This document shows positions 51,379 to 59,820 of a stretch of 64,000 nucleotides of DNA, one piece after another (position 1 is the first letter of the stretch; each line of letters begins with the position of its first letter). The translations under genes were made by a program, and so were the position numbers. The stretch comes from Massilia sp. ST3 (GTDB lineage: Bacteria > Pseudomonadota > Gammaproteobacteria > Burkholderiales > Burkholderiaceae_D), in the NCBI RefSeq assembly GCF_018119405.1, contig NZ_JAGPWC010000017.1:1-64000 (forward strand). The letters are read 5' to 3'. The notes under the pieces are model-generated. The model was not told the origin of the DNA, ran no database searches, and saw nothing but the letters and a program-made list of their open reading frames with translations.

Positions 51379-52308
51379 TCAACGGATGCCGCCAACCCGG
51401 CTCGGCTGGCTGAAGTTCATCCAAACGACGATCGCCTTGCCAACGATGTTCTTGTCAGGAACGAAGCCCCAGTAGCGGCTGTCCTGGCTGTTGTCTCGGT
51501 TATCGCCCAACATCAAATAGTTGCCTTCCGGTACGATACAGGTAAATTTATCGTAGGAATAGTCACAGGCTTCGCGATGCGGGAAGTTCTCGACATTGCC
51601 GAGATCGAGCGTAGGCCGGTTTTCGGTGTTCAGGATGCGGTGCGCGGTCTCGCCTTCCTTGCCCGGGAGCTTTTCCACCAATTGCTTGTGGTAGACCGGG
51701 TGCTGGTCGTCCAGGTAGTCGTCCAGCGGCGTGTACTCGACCGGCTTGCCGTTCACCGTCAAGCGCTTGTTCTCGTAGGTGATTTTATCACCCGGCACGC
51801 CAACGACGCGTTTGATGTAATCCTGGCTCATGTCCTTCGGATACTTGAACACCATCACGTCGCCACGCTGGGGATCATTGATCTGGATAATCTTCTTGTT
51901 AATGATCGGCAGGCGGATGCCATAGGTGTACTTGTTCACCAGGATGAAGTCGCCCACCAGCAGGGTCGGCACCATCGACGAGGACGGGATCTTGAACGGC
52001 TCCCACAGGAAAGAGCGCAGCACGAAGACCAGGGCGATCACCGGGAAGAAGCTGCCCGAGTACTCGATCCAGGTCGGCTGGCGCAGGATGCCCTGCTCGA
52101 TCGCGTGGCGGCTGCCGTTGCTGTCGACCTTGATGCCGTCCGCCACCAGCTTGGCGGTGCGGGCATCGTATTCGGCCAGGGCGGCGTCAGCCTTGCGGCG
52201 GCGCTGCTTGGCCAGGTAGAACACATCCAGGCACCAGATAACGCCCGTGATGACCATCGCGACGAACAGGATCAGGGCAAAGTTGCCCAGGATGGGTTGC
52301 AGGTTCAT
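51379..52308 (-). CDS. lepB: Signal peptidase I
   Basis: A 309-residue membrane protease. Two N-terminal hydrophobic segments frame a cytoplasmic loop. The catalytic Ser is in IPSSSMVPTLLVGDF, the Lys in DYIKRVVGVPGDKI, and the box LGDNRDNSQDSRYWG follows. It removes signal peptides of exported proteins. The ATG shares one base with the lepA stop, in the usual lepA-lepB operon. Confidence 0.96.
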   Translation of the reverse strand: MNLQPILGNFALILFVAMVITGVIWCLDVFYLAKQRRRKADAALAEYDARTAKLVADGIKVDSNGSRHAIEQGILRQPTWIEYSGSFFPVIALVFVLRSFLWEPFKIPSSSMVPTLLVGDFILVNKYTYGIRLPIINKKIIQINDPQRGDVMVFKYPKDMSQDYIKRVVGVPGDKITYENKRLTVNGKPVEYTPLDDYLDDQHPVYHKQLVEKLPGKEGETAHRILNTENRPTLDLGNVENFPHREACDYSYDKFTCIVPEGNYLMLGDNRDNSQDSRYWGFVPDKNIVGKAIVVWMNFSQPSRVGGIR

Positions 52309-54101
52309 TATTTTTCTTCCACCTGGAGAATGGCAAGGAAGGCTTCCTGCGGAATCTCCACGGAACCGACCTGTTTCATGCGTTTCTTACCGGCCTTCTG
52401 CTTCTCGAGCAGTTTCTTCTTGCGGCTGACGTCGCCGCCGTAGCACTTGGCCAGCACGTTCTTGCGCAGCGCCTTGACGTTCTCGCGCGAGATGATGGTG
52501 GCGCCGATCGCGGCCTGGATCGCGACGTCGAACATCTGGCGCGGGATCAGTTCGCGCATCTTGGCGGCCACCTGGCGGCCGCGGTAAGGCGCGTTGGCGC
52601 GGTGCACGATGATCGCCAGCGCATCGACCTTCTCGCTGTTGATCAGCATGTCGACCTTGACCACGTCGGCGGCGCGGTTTTCCTTGAACTCGTAGTCCAT
52701 CGAGGCGTAGCCGCGCGAGGTCGACTTCAGGCGGTCGAAGAAGTCCAGCACGATCTCGGCCATCGGGATCTCGTAGTGCAGCTTGACCTGGCGGCCGTGG
52801 TAGGCCATATCCATCTGCACGCCGCGCTTGCCGTTACACAGGGTCATCACCGAGCCCACGTATTCCTGGGGCATGTACAGGTTGACGTCGACGATCGGTT
52901 CGCGCACTTCGTTGATCTTGGACGGCTCCGGCATCTTGGACGGGTTGTCGACGCGCACGATCGAGCCGTCGCGCATCTCGACCTCGTAAACCACGGTCGG
53001 GGCGGTGGTGATCAGGTCCATGTCGAACTCGCGCTCGAGGCGTTCCTGCACGATCTCCATGTGCAGCAGGCCCAGGAAGCCGCAGCGGAAGCCGAAGCCC
53101 AGCGCCTGCGAGACTTCCGGCTCGTACATCAGGGCGGCGTCGTTCAGCTTCAGCTTTTCGAGCGAGTCGCGCAGCGCGTCGTACTGGTTGGCCTCGACCG
53201 GGAACAGGCCGGCGAAGACCTGGGGCTGGACTTCCTTGAAGCCCGGCAGCGGCGCGGGCGCCGGCTTGCTCGCCAGGGTCACGGTGTCGCCCACCTTGGC
53301 GGCGGTCAGTTCCTTGATGCCGGCGATGATGAAGCCCACCTGGCCGGCCGACAGTTCCGGCAGCGAGACCGAGCGCGGGGTGAACACGCCGATGTTCTCG
53401 ACCAGGTTCACGGAACCGGTCGCCATCAGCAGGATCTTGTCCTTCGGACGCAGGGTGCCGTTGACCACGCGCACCAGCATCACGACGCCCACATAGGGGT
53501 CATACCAGGAGTCGACGATCAGGGCCTGCAGCGGCGCGTCCGGGTCGCCCTTGGGAGGCGGCACCTTGGCGATCAGGGTCTCGAGCACGTCTTCCACGCC
53601 CAGGCCGGTCTTGGCCGAGCAGGTGGTGGCGTCGGACGCGTCGATGCCGATCACGTCCTCGATTTCCTTCTTGGCGTTGTCCGGGTCGGCGTGCGGCAGG
53701 TCGATCTTGTTCAGGATCGGCACCACTTCAACGCCCAGGTCGAGCGCGGTGTAGCAGTTGGCCACGGTCTGGGCTTCCACGCCCTGGCTGGCGTCGACCA
53801 CCAGCAGCGCGCCTTCGCAGGCCGACAGCGAGCGCGAGACTTCGTAGCTGAAGTCGACGTGGCCGGGGGTGTCGATCAGGTTCAGGTTGTAGGTCTGGCC
53901 GTCGCGCGCCTTGTACTGCAGCGCCGCGGTCTGGGCCTTGATGGTGATGCCGCGCTCGCGTTCCAGGTCCATCGAGTCGAGCACCTGCGCGTCCATCTCG
54001 CGCTCCGACAGGCCACCGCACAGCTGGATGATGCGGTCCGCCAGGGTCGATTTGCCGTGGTCGATGTGGGCGATGATGGAAAAGTTACGTATGTTGTTCA
54101 T
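52308..54101 (-). CDS. lepA: Elongation factor 4 (LepA)
   Basis: A 597-residue translational GTPase. ATG 54101 gives [20 protein letters not shown]; a TTG two codons earlier is not needed. G1 is [10 protein letters not shown]3 DTPGHVDF and G4 NKIDLP. The C-terminal LepA-specific domain holds [20 protein letters not shown]. It acts on stalled or misassembled ribosomes. First gene of lepA-lepB. Confidence 0.97.
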   Translation of the reverse strand: MNNIRNFSIIAHIDHGKSTLADRIIQLCGGLSEREMDAQVLDSMDLERERGITIKAQTAALQYKARDGQTYNLNLIDTPGHVDFSYEVSRSLSACEGALLVVDASQGVEAQTVANCYTALDLGVEVVPILNKIDLPHADPDNAKKEIEDVIGIDASDATTCSAKTGLGVEDVLETLIAKVPPPKGDPDAPLQALIVDSWYDPYVGVVMLVRVVNGTLRPKDKILLMATGSVNLVENIGVFTPRSVSLPELSAGQVGFIIAGIKELTAAKVGDTVTLASKPAPAPLPGFKEVQPQVFAGLFPVEANQYDALRDSLEKLKLNDAALMYEPEVSQALGFGFRCGFLGLLHMEIVQERLEREFDMDLITTAPTVVYEVEMRDGSIVRVDNPSKMPEPSKINEVREPIVDVNLYMPQEYVGSVMTLCNGKRGVQMDMAYHGRQVKLHYEIPMAEIVLDFFDRLKSTSRGYASMDYEFKENRAADVVKVDMLINSEKVDALAIIVHRANAPYRGRQVAAKMRELIPRQMFDVAIQAAIGATIISRENVKALRKNVLAKCYGGDVSRKKKLLEKQKAGKKRMKQVGSVEIPQEAFLAILQVEEK

Positions 54102-54462
54102 TAACAAAGCTCAAAACCAAAAGGGCCGCACAAGGCCGGCATCCGGGCGCTGCCATCAAGCAGCGGAATAGGAAAAAAGCGCCGCGTCGGGGCCGGTTCG
54201 GTCCCCAGGCGAGCGCCTGATCGAAAGCGGGAAAAGCAGTTCTCACATGGGCAGAAGCTTTCCGACCCGGCATTTTACCGGATTTCGAGGCAGAAAGCCC
54301 GGTTTCCGGGGCGCTGACGGGGATATCTGCGGGCCGAAACCCATGAAACAAGGCGTAGGGTTGGCGGCTTTGCCGCCGACGCGGTGATAGGTGGCGGCTT
54401 CGATACCGCGCCGGATGATCTCGCCGGCAGCCATCACCGCGTCGGCGGTGCAGCCGCCGACC
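54102..54462. other. 361-base non-coding span between lepA and the glutaredoxin gene
   Basis: No gene is supported here. The lepA-proximal 250 bases should contain the lepA promoter (leftward), but I see no clear -35/-10 pair. The distal part holds two inverted copies of a 34-nt repeat (54355-54388 and 54433-54466) separated by 44 bases. Confidence 0.6.
54355..54388 (+). repeat. 34-nt palindromic repeat, copy 1
   Basis: Begins GTAGGGTTGGCGGC and ends CCGCCGACGCGGTGAT with a short TTTG-containing middle; the GGCGGC/GCCGCC halves can pair. One of five copies seen between 54 and 57 kb. Confidence 0.8.
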
Positions 54463-54466
54463 CTAC
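54433..54466 (-). repeat. 34-nt palindromic repeat, copy 2 (inverted)
   Basis: Minus-strand copy of the same element, differing from copy 1 at three or four bases. Its GTAGGG end contains the TAG stop codon of the glutaredoxin-like gene (54463-54465). Confidence 0.8.
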
Positions 54467-54729
54467 GCCTCGGCGATCTGCGCGGCAATATAGGCTTCGA
54501 CCTTCTCCCGATCGAGAAAGTAATGGCAGAGTTCTTCGCCGTCCGGATCGCCGTACAGCACCGGCACCAGCTCGTCGAAGCGGGCTTCCAGCGCCGGGTC
54601 GGCATCCACGTCGAGCACGGTGATCGCGAACGGCCGCCCGGGCTGCTCCAGGGCCTTGAGGGCCGCCAGCATGTCCTCGCACAAATGGCACCAGACCCGG
54701 GAGTACAGGGTGAACGGAATCGCCTCCAT
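54463..54729 (-). CDS. Glutaredoxin-like protein (DUF836 type)
   Basis: An 88-residue thioredoxin-fold protein, MEAIPFTLYSRVWCHLCEDM, with the redox motif CHLC near residue 14 and VPVLYGDPDGEELCHYFLD containing the cis-Pro region. ATG 54729 shares one base with the degP stop, so it is coupled to degP. The last codons are EA followed by a TAG that belongs to a 34-nt repeat, so the natural C terminus may have been altered by that element. Role: small thiol oxidoreductase; substrate unknown. Confidence 0.85.
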   Translation of the reverse strand: MEAIPFTLYSRVWCHLCEDMLAALKALEQPGRPFAITVLDVDADPALEARFDELVPVLYGDPDGEELCHYFLDREKVEAYIAAQIAEA

Positions 54730-56192
54730 CACTGGCGCGGTTTGATCACGAGGAACTGGGTGACGGTGTCGCGCCGCACCAGCAGGGCCACCTGTTTCTT
54801 GGGATCGAGCTTGCCGACCAGGGCGTTGAACTGGGCTTCGCTCGTCACCGGTGTGTTGTTCACCTGCAGGATGACGTCGCCCGGGCGGATGCCGGCGGTG
54901 GCGGCATTGCCCTGCGCCTCCTCGACCAGCACCCCGCCTTCGACACCGAGCTCACGGTGCTGCTCGGCGCTGAGGCCGGACACGTTCAGGCCCAGGGCGT
55001 TCGGCGCGGCGCCCGGCGCCAGCTTCTTGGGCGCGGGGCGCGCCGGCGCCGATTTCTCGTCCTGCAGTTCGACGATGGTGACCGGCACCTCGAGCTGGGC
55101 GCCGCGGCGCCACACGGTGACGGTGGCGCGGCTGCCGACTTTCGACGCGCCCACCAGGCGCGGCAGGTCGCGCGTGGTCTCGATCGGCTGGCCGTTGAAC
55201 TTGAGGATGATGTCGCCGACCTTGATGCCGCCCTTCTCCGCCGGACCGCCCTGCTCGACCATCGACACCTCGGCGCCGCGCGCCTTGCCCAGGCCGAGCG
55301 ACTCGGCGACGTCGCGCGTGACTTCGCTGATCTGCACGCCCAGGCGGCCGCGGGTGACGCGCCCGGTCTTCTTGAGCTGGTCGGCCACACGCATCACCTC
55401 GTCGATCGGCACGGCGAAGGAAATGCCGTTATACGCGCCGGACAGGGTCGCGATCTGCGAATTGATGCCGATCACCTCGCCGCGCATGTTGATCAAGGGG
55501 CCGCCCGAATTGCCCGGGTTGACCGCCACGTCGCTCTGGATCAGGGGCAGGTATTCGCCCGTGTCACGCGACTTGGCCGAGATGATGCCGGCCGTGACGG
55601 TGTTGTCGAGGTTGAAGGGCGAGCCGATCGCCACCACCCATTCGCCGACCCGGATCTTGCTCGAGTCGCCGGTGCGCAGGTAAGGCAGGTTGCCGGCGGC
55701 CAGCTTGAGCAGGGCCACGTCGGAACGGCGGTCGGCGCCCAGCACCTTGGCCTTGAATTCGCGCCGGTCGTTGAGGGTGACGGTGACTTCGTCGGCGCCT
55801 TCGACCACGTGGGCATTGGTCAGCACGAAGCCGTCGTCCGAGATGATGAAGCCGGAGCCGACGCCGCGCTGGACTTCCTGCTCCTCGGGCGCCTGCTGGG
55901 GCCCGCGGCGGCCGCCGCCACGGGGAATCTGGCCGCCGAAGAAGCGGCGCAGGAATTCCTGCATCTCCTCCTCGCCCGGCACCCCGCCGCCGGCGCGCAC
56001 GCGCTCGGTGGTGCGGATGTTGACCACGGCCGGGCTGACCTTGTCGACCAGGTCGGTGAAGTCCGGCAGCCCGGTGACCACCGGGGTCGGGACTGGCGCG
56101 GCGCCGGTGGCGTGGGCCGGCAGTGTGGCAAGGAAGGAGGAGCCGGACACGAGCAGTGCCGACAGGATCAGGGTGGCGGTTTTGCTGGGCAT
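54729..56192 (-). CDS. degP: Do-family periplasmic serine protease (DegP/DegQ/MucD-like)
   Basis: A 487-residue protein. ATG 56192 gives MPSKTATLILSALLVSGSSF, a signal peptide ending near AHA; the longer open frame upstream only translates repeat DNA. The trypsin-like triad is His128 (NAHVVEG), Asp158 (RRSDVALLKL) and Ser229 (PGNSGGPL). Two PDZ domains follow (about 280-370 and 395-480). It degrades misfolded envelope proteins, usually under sigma-E control next to rpoE-rseA-rseB. Here a repeat-filled gap replaces rseB. A Gly-rich linker (RGGGRRGPQQAPEEQE) precedes the protease core. Confidence 0.93.
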   Translation of the reverse strand: MPSKTATLILSALLVSGSSFLATLPAHATGAAPVPTPVVTGLPDFTDLVDKVSPAVVNIRTTERVRAGGGVPGEEEMQEFLRRFFGGQIPRGGGRRGPQQAPEEQEVQRGVGSGFIISDDGFVLTNAHVVEGADEVTVTLNDRREFKAKVLGADRRSDVALLKLAAGNLPYLRTGDSSKIRVGEWVVAIGSPFNLDNTVTAGIISAKSRDTGEYLPLIQSDVAVNPGNSGGPLINMRGEVIGINSQIATLSGAYNGISFAVPIDEVMRVADQLKKTGRVTRGRLGVQISEVTRDVAESLGLGKARGAEVSMVEQGGPAEKGGIKVGDIILKFNGQPIETTRDLPRLVGASKVGSRATVTVWRRGAQLEVPVTIVELQDEKSAPARPAPKKLAPGAAPNALGLNVSGLSAEQHRELGVEGGVLVEEAQGNAATAGIRPGDVILQVNNTPVTSEAQFNALVGKLDPKKQVALLVRRDTVTQFLVIKPRQ

Positions 56193-56262
56193 GGAGCGTC
56201 GATGGACAGGGCTGAGATTGACTGAATGGTAAGGCAAAAACGGCGCTTTGTCGCGGCGCGCG

Positions 56263-56296
56263 GTAGGGTTGGCGGCTATGCCGCCGACGCGGGGAT
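56263..56296 (+). repeat. 34-nt palindromic repeat, copy 3
   Basis: Begins GTAGGGTTGGCGGC and ends CCGCCGACGCGGGGAT. Nearly identical to copy 1 at 54355. Confidence 0.8.
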
Positions 56297-56346
56297 GGCT
56301 GGCGGAAATGAGCCCGGGTGCCCCCCCGATAAACGCAGCGCGGATC

Positions 56347-56380
56347 GTAGGGTAGACGGGTCTCCCGCCCACGCGGCGAT
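56347..56380 (+). repeat. 34-nt palindromic repeat, copy 4 (diverged)
   Basis: Begins GTAGGGTAGACGGG and ends CCCGCCCACGCGGCGAT; more diverged, but the same length and palindromic plan. Confidence 0.65.
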
Positions 56381-56440
56381 CGTTACCGTCTACGATGCCG
56401 TGCGCGGTCCGGCGGACGATTGTTGGACGCGTGGACGTTT

Positions 56441-56467
56441 GTAATTCAGGCCGCTGGCCTGAATTAC
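56441..56467. repeat. Perfect 12-bp hairpin in the degP-rseA gap
   Basis: GTAATTCAGGCC, loop GCT, GGCCTGAATTAC. No T-run follows on either strand, so it is not a typical terminator. It is flanked by GTGGAC on the left and GTCCACCCTAC on the right, which extend the symmetry with a gap. Confidence 0.7.
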
Positions 56468-56500
56468 CCCGTCCACCCTACGGATGAATTGTGGCTAACT

Positions 56501-56534
56501 ATCCCCGCGTCGGCGGAAAACCCGCCGCCCCTAC
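56501..56534 (-). repeat. 34-nt palindromic repeat, copy 5 (inverted)
   Basis: Minus-strand copy: GTAGGGGCGGCGGG ... CCGCCGACGCGGGGAT. Its first bases contain the TAG stop of rseA (56531-56533). Confidence 0.8.
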
Positions 56535-56836
56535 GACGACGCGGGATTCGACAGCACAGGTGCGGATATGGCTTCTGTGGCATCCCCGGCCGCCACCGCC
56601 CGCTTCACGGGCATGGGCTCATCCGCCAGCCTGCTGGCCAGCCGTGCCGAGAACGCCGGCGACAAATCGGGCACCGGCTGCGCGCGCAGCACGTCGCCGA
56701 TGCGGTGGTACAGGTCCCAGGCTTCGCGCCCACCGGGCTCGTGCAGGGCGGCGACCGCCAGCTCCACGTCGGCCTCGGGCAGTTCGCCGTCGCCCAGGGC
56801 GGAGATGTGTTCGCGGATTTTTTTGTCGGTGTCCAT
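56531..56836 (-). CDS. rseA: Sigma-E factor negative regulatory protein RseA-like, short form
   Basis: A 101-residue protein. The N-terminal anti-sigma domain is clear: MDTDKKIREHISALGDGELP, then REAWDLYHRIGDVLRAQPVP and LSPAFSARLASRLADEP. It would bind RpoE at the membrane in the usual form, but this version ends before any membrane span: after ATEAISAPVLSNPASS a TAG from a 34-nt repeat stops it. RseA proteins normally continue with one span and a periplasmic domain that is cut by DegS. The gene sits 57 bases after rpoE as usual. It may be a soluble anti-sigma or a damaged one. Confidence 0.82.
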   Translation of the reverse strand: MDTDKKIREHISALGDGELPEADVELAVAALHEPGGREAWDLYHRIGDVLRAQPVPDLSPAFSARLASRLADEPMPVKRAVAAGDATEAISAPVLSNPASS

Positions 56837-56893
56837 CGGTGTGTCGCTGTCGGTATGTTCAAGATGTGCTGCGTTTGTGTACGATCTCGCTAC

Positions 56894-57496
56894 CTAGCGA
56901 CGTTTGTCAACCGGGAAATCGAGCAAGGGGCGCAATTTCTCGGCGATGACTTCGCGCGCGCGGAAGATCCGGCTGCGCACGGTACCTATGGGACACGCCA
57001 TCACTTCGGAAATTTCCTCGTAGCTCAGTCCTTCGATTTCCCGCAGAATGATTGCTGTGCGCAACTCCAGTGGCAGTGCTTCCATCGCGGCATTGACCGT
57101 GTGAGCGATCTGCTTGCTGGCGAGCACCGATTCCGGTGTGTTGATGTCGCGCAGGCTCTCTGCGTCGTCGAACCCTTCGGCACGCTCGGCATCCGTCTCT
57201 GTCGAGGTCGGCGCCCTACGGCCCTGGGTTACAACAAAGTTTTTTGCAGTGTTGATTCCTATTCGGTAAAGCCAGGTATAGAAGGCCGACTCGCCGCGAA
57301 AATGGCGCAGCGCCCGGAACGCCTTGATGAAGGTTTCCTGCACCACGTCTTCCGCTTCTGCCGGGTCGTGCACTAGGCGCGACACCAGCCGCATCAGGCG
57401 GCGCTGGTACTTGGCCACAAGGAGGTCGAACGCCTGCCGGTCCCCGGCCTGGACGCGCTCCACCAGCAGCTGATCACACTCGCGTTCTGTCGTCAC
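56894..57496 (-). CDS. rpoE: RNA polymerase sigma factor RpoE (sigma-24)
   Basis: A 200-residue ECF sigma factor. Region 2 is LVAKYQRRLMRLVSRLVHDP, EAEDVVQETFIKAFRALRHF and FYTWLYRIGINTAKN; region 4 is LPLELRTAIILREIEGLSYE and IGTVRSRIFRAREVI. It directs the envelope stress response. A match to the sigma-E promoter (GAACTT, 16 bases, TCTTA) lies 37 bases upstream of the ATG, so it probably drives its own expression. ATG 57496 fits MTTERECDQLLVERVQAGDR. Confidence 0.95.
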   Translation of the reverse strand: MTTERECDQLLVERVQAGDRQAFDLLVAKYQRRLMRLVSRLVHDPAEAEDVVQETFIKAFRALRHFRGESAFYTWLYRIGINTAKNFVVTQGRRAPTSTETDAERAEGFDDAESLRDINTPESVLASKQIAHTVNAAMEALPLELRTAIILREIEGLSYEEISEVMACPIGTVRSRIFRAREVIAEKLRPLLDFPVDKRR

Positions 57497-57532
57497 GGCC
57501 CCTGCCCCATCGGCTGCAGCCGGCCCCCTTGC

Positions 57533-57560
57533 TTAAGAGTTGGCCCACTGCAATAAGTTC
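57533..57560 (-). promoter_or_regulatory. Sigma-E-type promoter of rpoE
   Basis: On the minus strand GAACTT (57560-57555), 16 bases, TCTTAA (57538-57533). This fits the RpoE consensus GAACTT-N16-TCTRA with one mismatch. Predicted start near 57526, 30 bases before ATG 57496. It overlaps the last codon of the upstream gene. Confidence 0.7.
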
Positions 57561-58026
57561 AAAGTATTTTTGCGCTGACTCCGGCACCCAAGGCGCGCAG
57601 TGCGACCGCCAGTTCGCGGTAGGCGCCGGGGGCCATGCTGTCCGGCAGCAGCACGAGGCGCCGCACGGCGCCGGTGTCGTCGGCGCGCAGGCGCAGCAGC
57701 ATGCAGCAAGGCCAGACCGTGGCCCCGGGCAACACGGTCGCGGACACCGTGGTCGTCAACGGCGAGCGCGTATTCCGTTGTACCGTCAGGCGTACTCTCC
57801 CGACTCCAGAAAAATCAATCCGGCGCAGGTCCGCGCCGCCGGCGCGCCAGGCATGGCCGACGGCGCATCCGGCGAGCAACAAGGGCAGCCAGGCAGGTGC
57901 CGCAAAACGCGCGGGCAGCACGAAGCACACGGCGAAGGAAGCCGCGAGCAGGGACGCGCAGAAGGCAGCCTGAAGCACGCGCAGGCGGCGCGACGGCGCG
58001 ACGACGGCTGTCACCGTAATCGGCAT
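57559..58026 (-). CDS. YgfX-like small membrane protein
   Basis: A 155-residue protein with two adjacent N-terminal membrane segments (about residues 17-60: LQAAFCASLLAASFAVCFVL and LPLLLAGCAVGHAW) and a soluble C-terminal part including RRLVLLPDSMAPGAYRELAV, which resembles the RR-LLPDS-...-FR-LR-L pattern of YgfX proteins. In betaproteobacteria such a gene often sits between fabF and rpoE. Assignment is tentative; no enzymatic motif is seen. Confidence 0.55.
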   Translation of the reverse strand: MPITVTAVVAPSRRLRVLQAAFCASLLAASFAVCFVLPARFAAPAWLPLLLAGCAVGHAWRAGGADLRRIDFSGVGRVRLTVQRNTRSPLTTTVSATVLPGATVWPCCMLLRLRADDTGAVRRLVLLPDSMAPGAYRELAVALRALGAGVSAKIL

Positions 58027-58092
58027 GGGGTAAGGAGGGAAAACAGCGCCCGCTGAGCACAGGCCGGGATGGCCAGGACGGGATAAGGCAGG

Positions 58093-58126
58093 CGCCCATC
58101 CCCTTAGATAGGGATGGGCGTTTTTT
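58093..58126 (+). terminator. Hairpin with T-run, rightward polarity
   Basis: CGCCCATCCC, loop of 8, GGGATGGGCG and then TTTTTT on the plus strand. It lies just 3' of fabF, but its T-run suits rightward transcription, while fabF is leftward. It may insulate against antisense transcripts, or act on the leftward message by the stem alone. Confidence 0.55.
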
Positions 58127-58134
58127 AGTTCAGC

Positions 58135-59382
58135 TTAGACTTTAGCGAACACGAGGGTACCGTTGGTACCGCCGAAACCGAACGAGTTCTTGACCGCGTA
58201 GTCGATCTTCATCTCGCGCGCCTTGTTGGCGCAGAAGTCCAGGTCGCATTCCGGATCCTGGTTGAAGATGTTGATCGTCGGCGGCGAGATCTGGTTGTGG
58301 ATGGCCAGCACGGTGAACACCGATTCCAGGCCGCCCGCACCACCCAGCAGGTGGCCGGTCATCGACTTGGTCGAGTTCACGACCAGGCGATTGGCATGGT
58401 CGCCGAAGACGCGCTTGATGCCGCGCACTTCCGCCACGTCGCCGGCCGGGGTCGAGGTGCCGTGCGCGTTGACGTACTGGACCTGGTCCGTGTTCAACTC
58501 GGCGTTCTTCAGGGCTGCAACCATGCAACGGGCCGCACCACTGCCATCCTCGACCGGCGAGGTGATGTGGTTGGCGTCCGCGCTCATGCCGAAGCCGATG
58601 ACTTCAGCATAGATCCTGGCGCCGCGCTTGACGGCGTGCTCGTACTCTTCCAGCACCATGACGCCGGCGCCTTCGCCCAGTACGAAGCCGTCGCGGTCCT
58701 TGTCCCAGGGACGGGATGCGGTGGTCGGATCGTCGTTGCGGGTCGACAGCGCGCGCGCCGAGGCGAAGCCGCCCAGGCCCAGCGGCGAGACGGTCGATTC
58801 GGCGCCGCCGGCGACCATCACGTCGGCATCGCCGTACTCGATCAGGCGCGCCGCCGCGCCGATGCAGTGCAGGCCGGTGGTGCAGGCCGTCACGATGGCC
58901 AGGTTCGGGCCGCGCAGGCCGAATTTGATCGAGAGATCGCCCGAGATCATGTTGATGATCGAGGCCGGCACGAAGAACGGCGAGATGCGGCGCGGGCCGC
59001 GGGCCGTGTACTCTTCCTTGGTTGCTTCGATCATCGGCAGGCCGCCGATACCCGAACCGATGGTCACGCCGATACGGTCCGCGTTCTCTTCGGTGATTTC
59101 CAGGCCCGAATCCTGCAGGGCCTGGATGCCGGCCGCCATGCCGTAATGGATAAAGCTATCCATATGGCGGCCTTCCTTGCCCGGCAGGTAGTCTTCGACG
59201 TTGAAGTTCTTCACTTCGCCGGCAAAGTGGGTCGTGAACGGCGTCGCGTCGAACTTGGTGATGTTGGCAATGCCCGACTTACCTGCCAGGGCCGCGCTCC
59301 ACGCCTCGGCAATGGTGTTGCCGATCGGTGAAATACAGCCCAGGCCAGTAACGACGACACGGCGGTTGCGTGAACGGCTCAA
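58135..59382 (-). CDS. fabF: 3-oxoacyl-[ACP] synthase II
   Basis: A 415-residue condensing enzyme. The active site Cys is in [14 protein letters not shown], the two His in [11 protein letters not shown] and [35 protein letters not shown] starts the protein. It elongates acyl-ACP with malonyl-ACP in fatty-acid synthesis. Follows acpP by 28 bases. Confidence 0.97.
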   Translation of the reverse strand: MSRSRNRRVVVTGLGCISPIGNTIAEAWSAALAGKSGIANITKFDATPFTTHFAGEVKNFNVEDYLPGKEGRHMDSFIHYGMAAGIQALQDSGLEITEENADRIGVTIGSGIGGLPMIEATKEEYTARGPRRISPFFVPASIINMISGDLSIKFGLRGPNLAIVTACTTGLHCIGAAARLIEYGDADVMVAGGAESTVSPLGLGGFASARALSTRNDDPTTASRPWDKDRDGFVLGEGAGVMVLEEYEHAVKRGARIYAEVIGFGMSADANHITSPVEDGSGAARCMVAALKNAELNTDQVQYVNAHGTSTPAGDVAEVRGIKRVFGDHANRLVVNSTKSMTGHLLGGAGGLESVFTVLAIHNQISPPTINIFNQDPECDLDFCANKAREMKIDYAVKNSFGFGGTNGTLVFAKV

Positions 59383-59410
59383 GCGATTCTCCCAAAAACT
59401 TTAAAGCAGC

Positions 59411-59650
59411 TTAGGCCTTGACGTGCGCGGTTGCGTAGTCGATTGCCTGCTTGACGGTGGTGATCTTCTCAGCCTGTTCGTCAGGGATTTCCATTTCGAA
59501 CTCGTCTTCCAGTGCCATCACCAGTTCCACGGTGTCCAGCGAGTCAGCGCCGAGGTCGTCAACGAACGAGGATTCGATTTTGATGTCTGCTTCGGCAACG
59601 CCCAGTTGCTCAGCGACGATTTTTTTAACGCGTTGTTCGATATCCGACAT
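59411..59650 (-). CDS. acpP: Acyl carrier protein
   Basis: A 79-residue acidic carrier. The phosphopantetheine site is [11 protein letters not shown] near residue 37. [20 protein letters not shown] is the usual start; GGAG lies upstream. Used by all Fab enzymes here and by PlsX. A separate promoter is likely since a terminator precedes it. Confidence 0.98.
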   Translation of the reverse strand: MSDIEQRVKKIVAEQLGVAEADIKIESSFVDDLGADSLDTVELVMALEDEFEMEIPDEQAEKITTVKQAIDYATAHVKA

Positions 59651-59691
59651 GTTTTGGCTCCATTAAGGTATGTGTTGCGGAAAGTGCGCGC

Positions 59692-59697
59692 ATTTTA
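59692..59697 (-). promoter_or_regulatory. Possible -10 (TAAAAT) of acpP-fabF
   Basis: TAAAAT on the minus strand lies 42 bases before the acpP ATG, in an AT-rich leader, 5 of 6 matches to a -10. The -35 is poor. Its position downstream of the fabG terminator supports a separate promoter for acpP. Confidence 0.4.
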
Positions 59698-59764
59698 TCA
59701 GGTTTGCGCCTTGAAAAACTATTTTCGGCGATTGCTGCTAATTCGTCCGAATTTCCTGCTAAAA

Positions 59765-59820
59765 GATGGGATTGGACCGGCTTTTTACAAGCGATTCTTA
59801 AAGCCGGTCATTATCCCATC
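59765..59820 (-). terminator. Terminator after fabG
   Basis: Inner stem GACCGGCTTT / AAAGCCGGTC with a 15-base loop, extended by an outer stem GATGGGAT / ATCCCATC after small bulges; on the minus strand TTTTAG follows. The stem begins at the fabG stop codon. Confidence 0.7.

Larger units (their letters stand above)
56193..56530. other. 338-base repeat-filled span between degP and rseA
   Basis: No gene is supported. The span holds three copies of the 34-nt repeat and one long perfect hairpin. In related genomes rseA is normally longer and rseB lies here; no trace of an rseB frame was seen. Confidence 0.65.

Noticed and set aside
56193-56372. Longer N terminus of DegP
   Set aside because: The added 60 residues translate a 34-nt repeat (VGGIAANPT) and would hide the signal peptide that starts at 56192.
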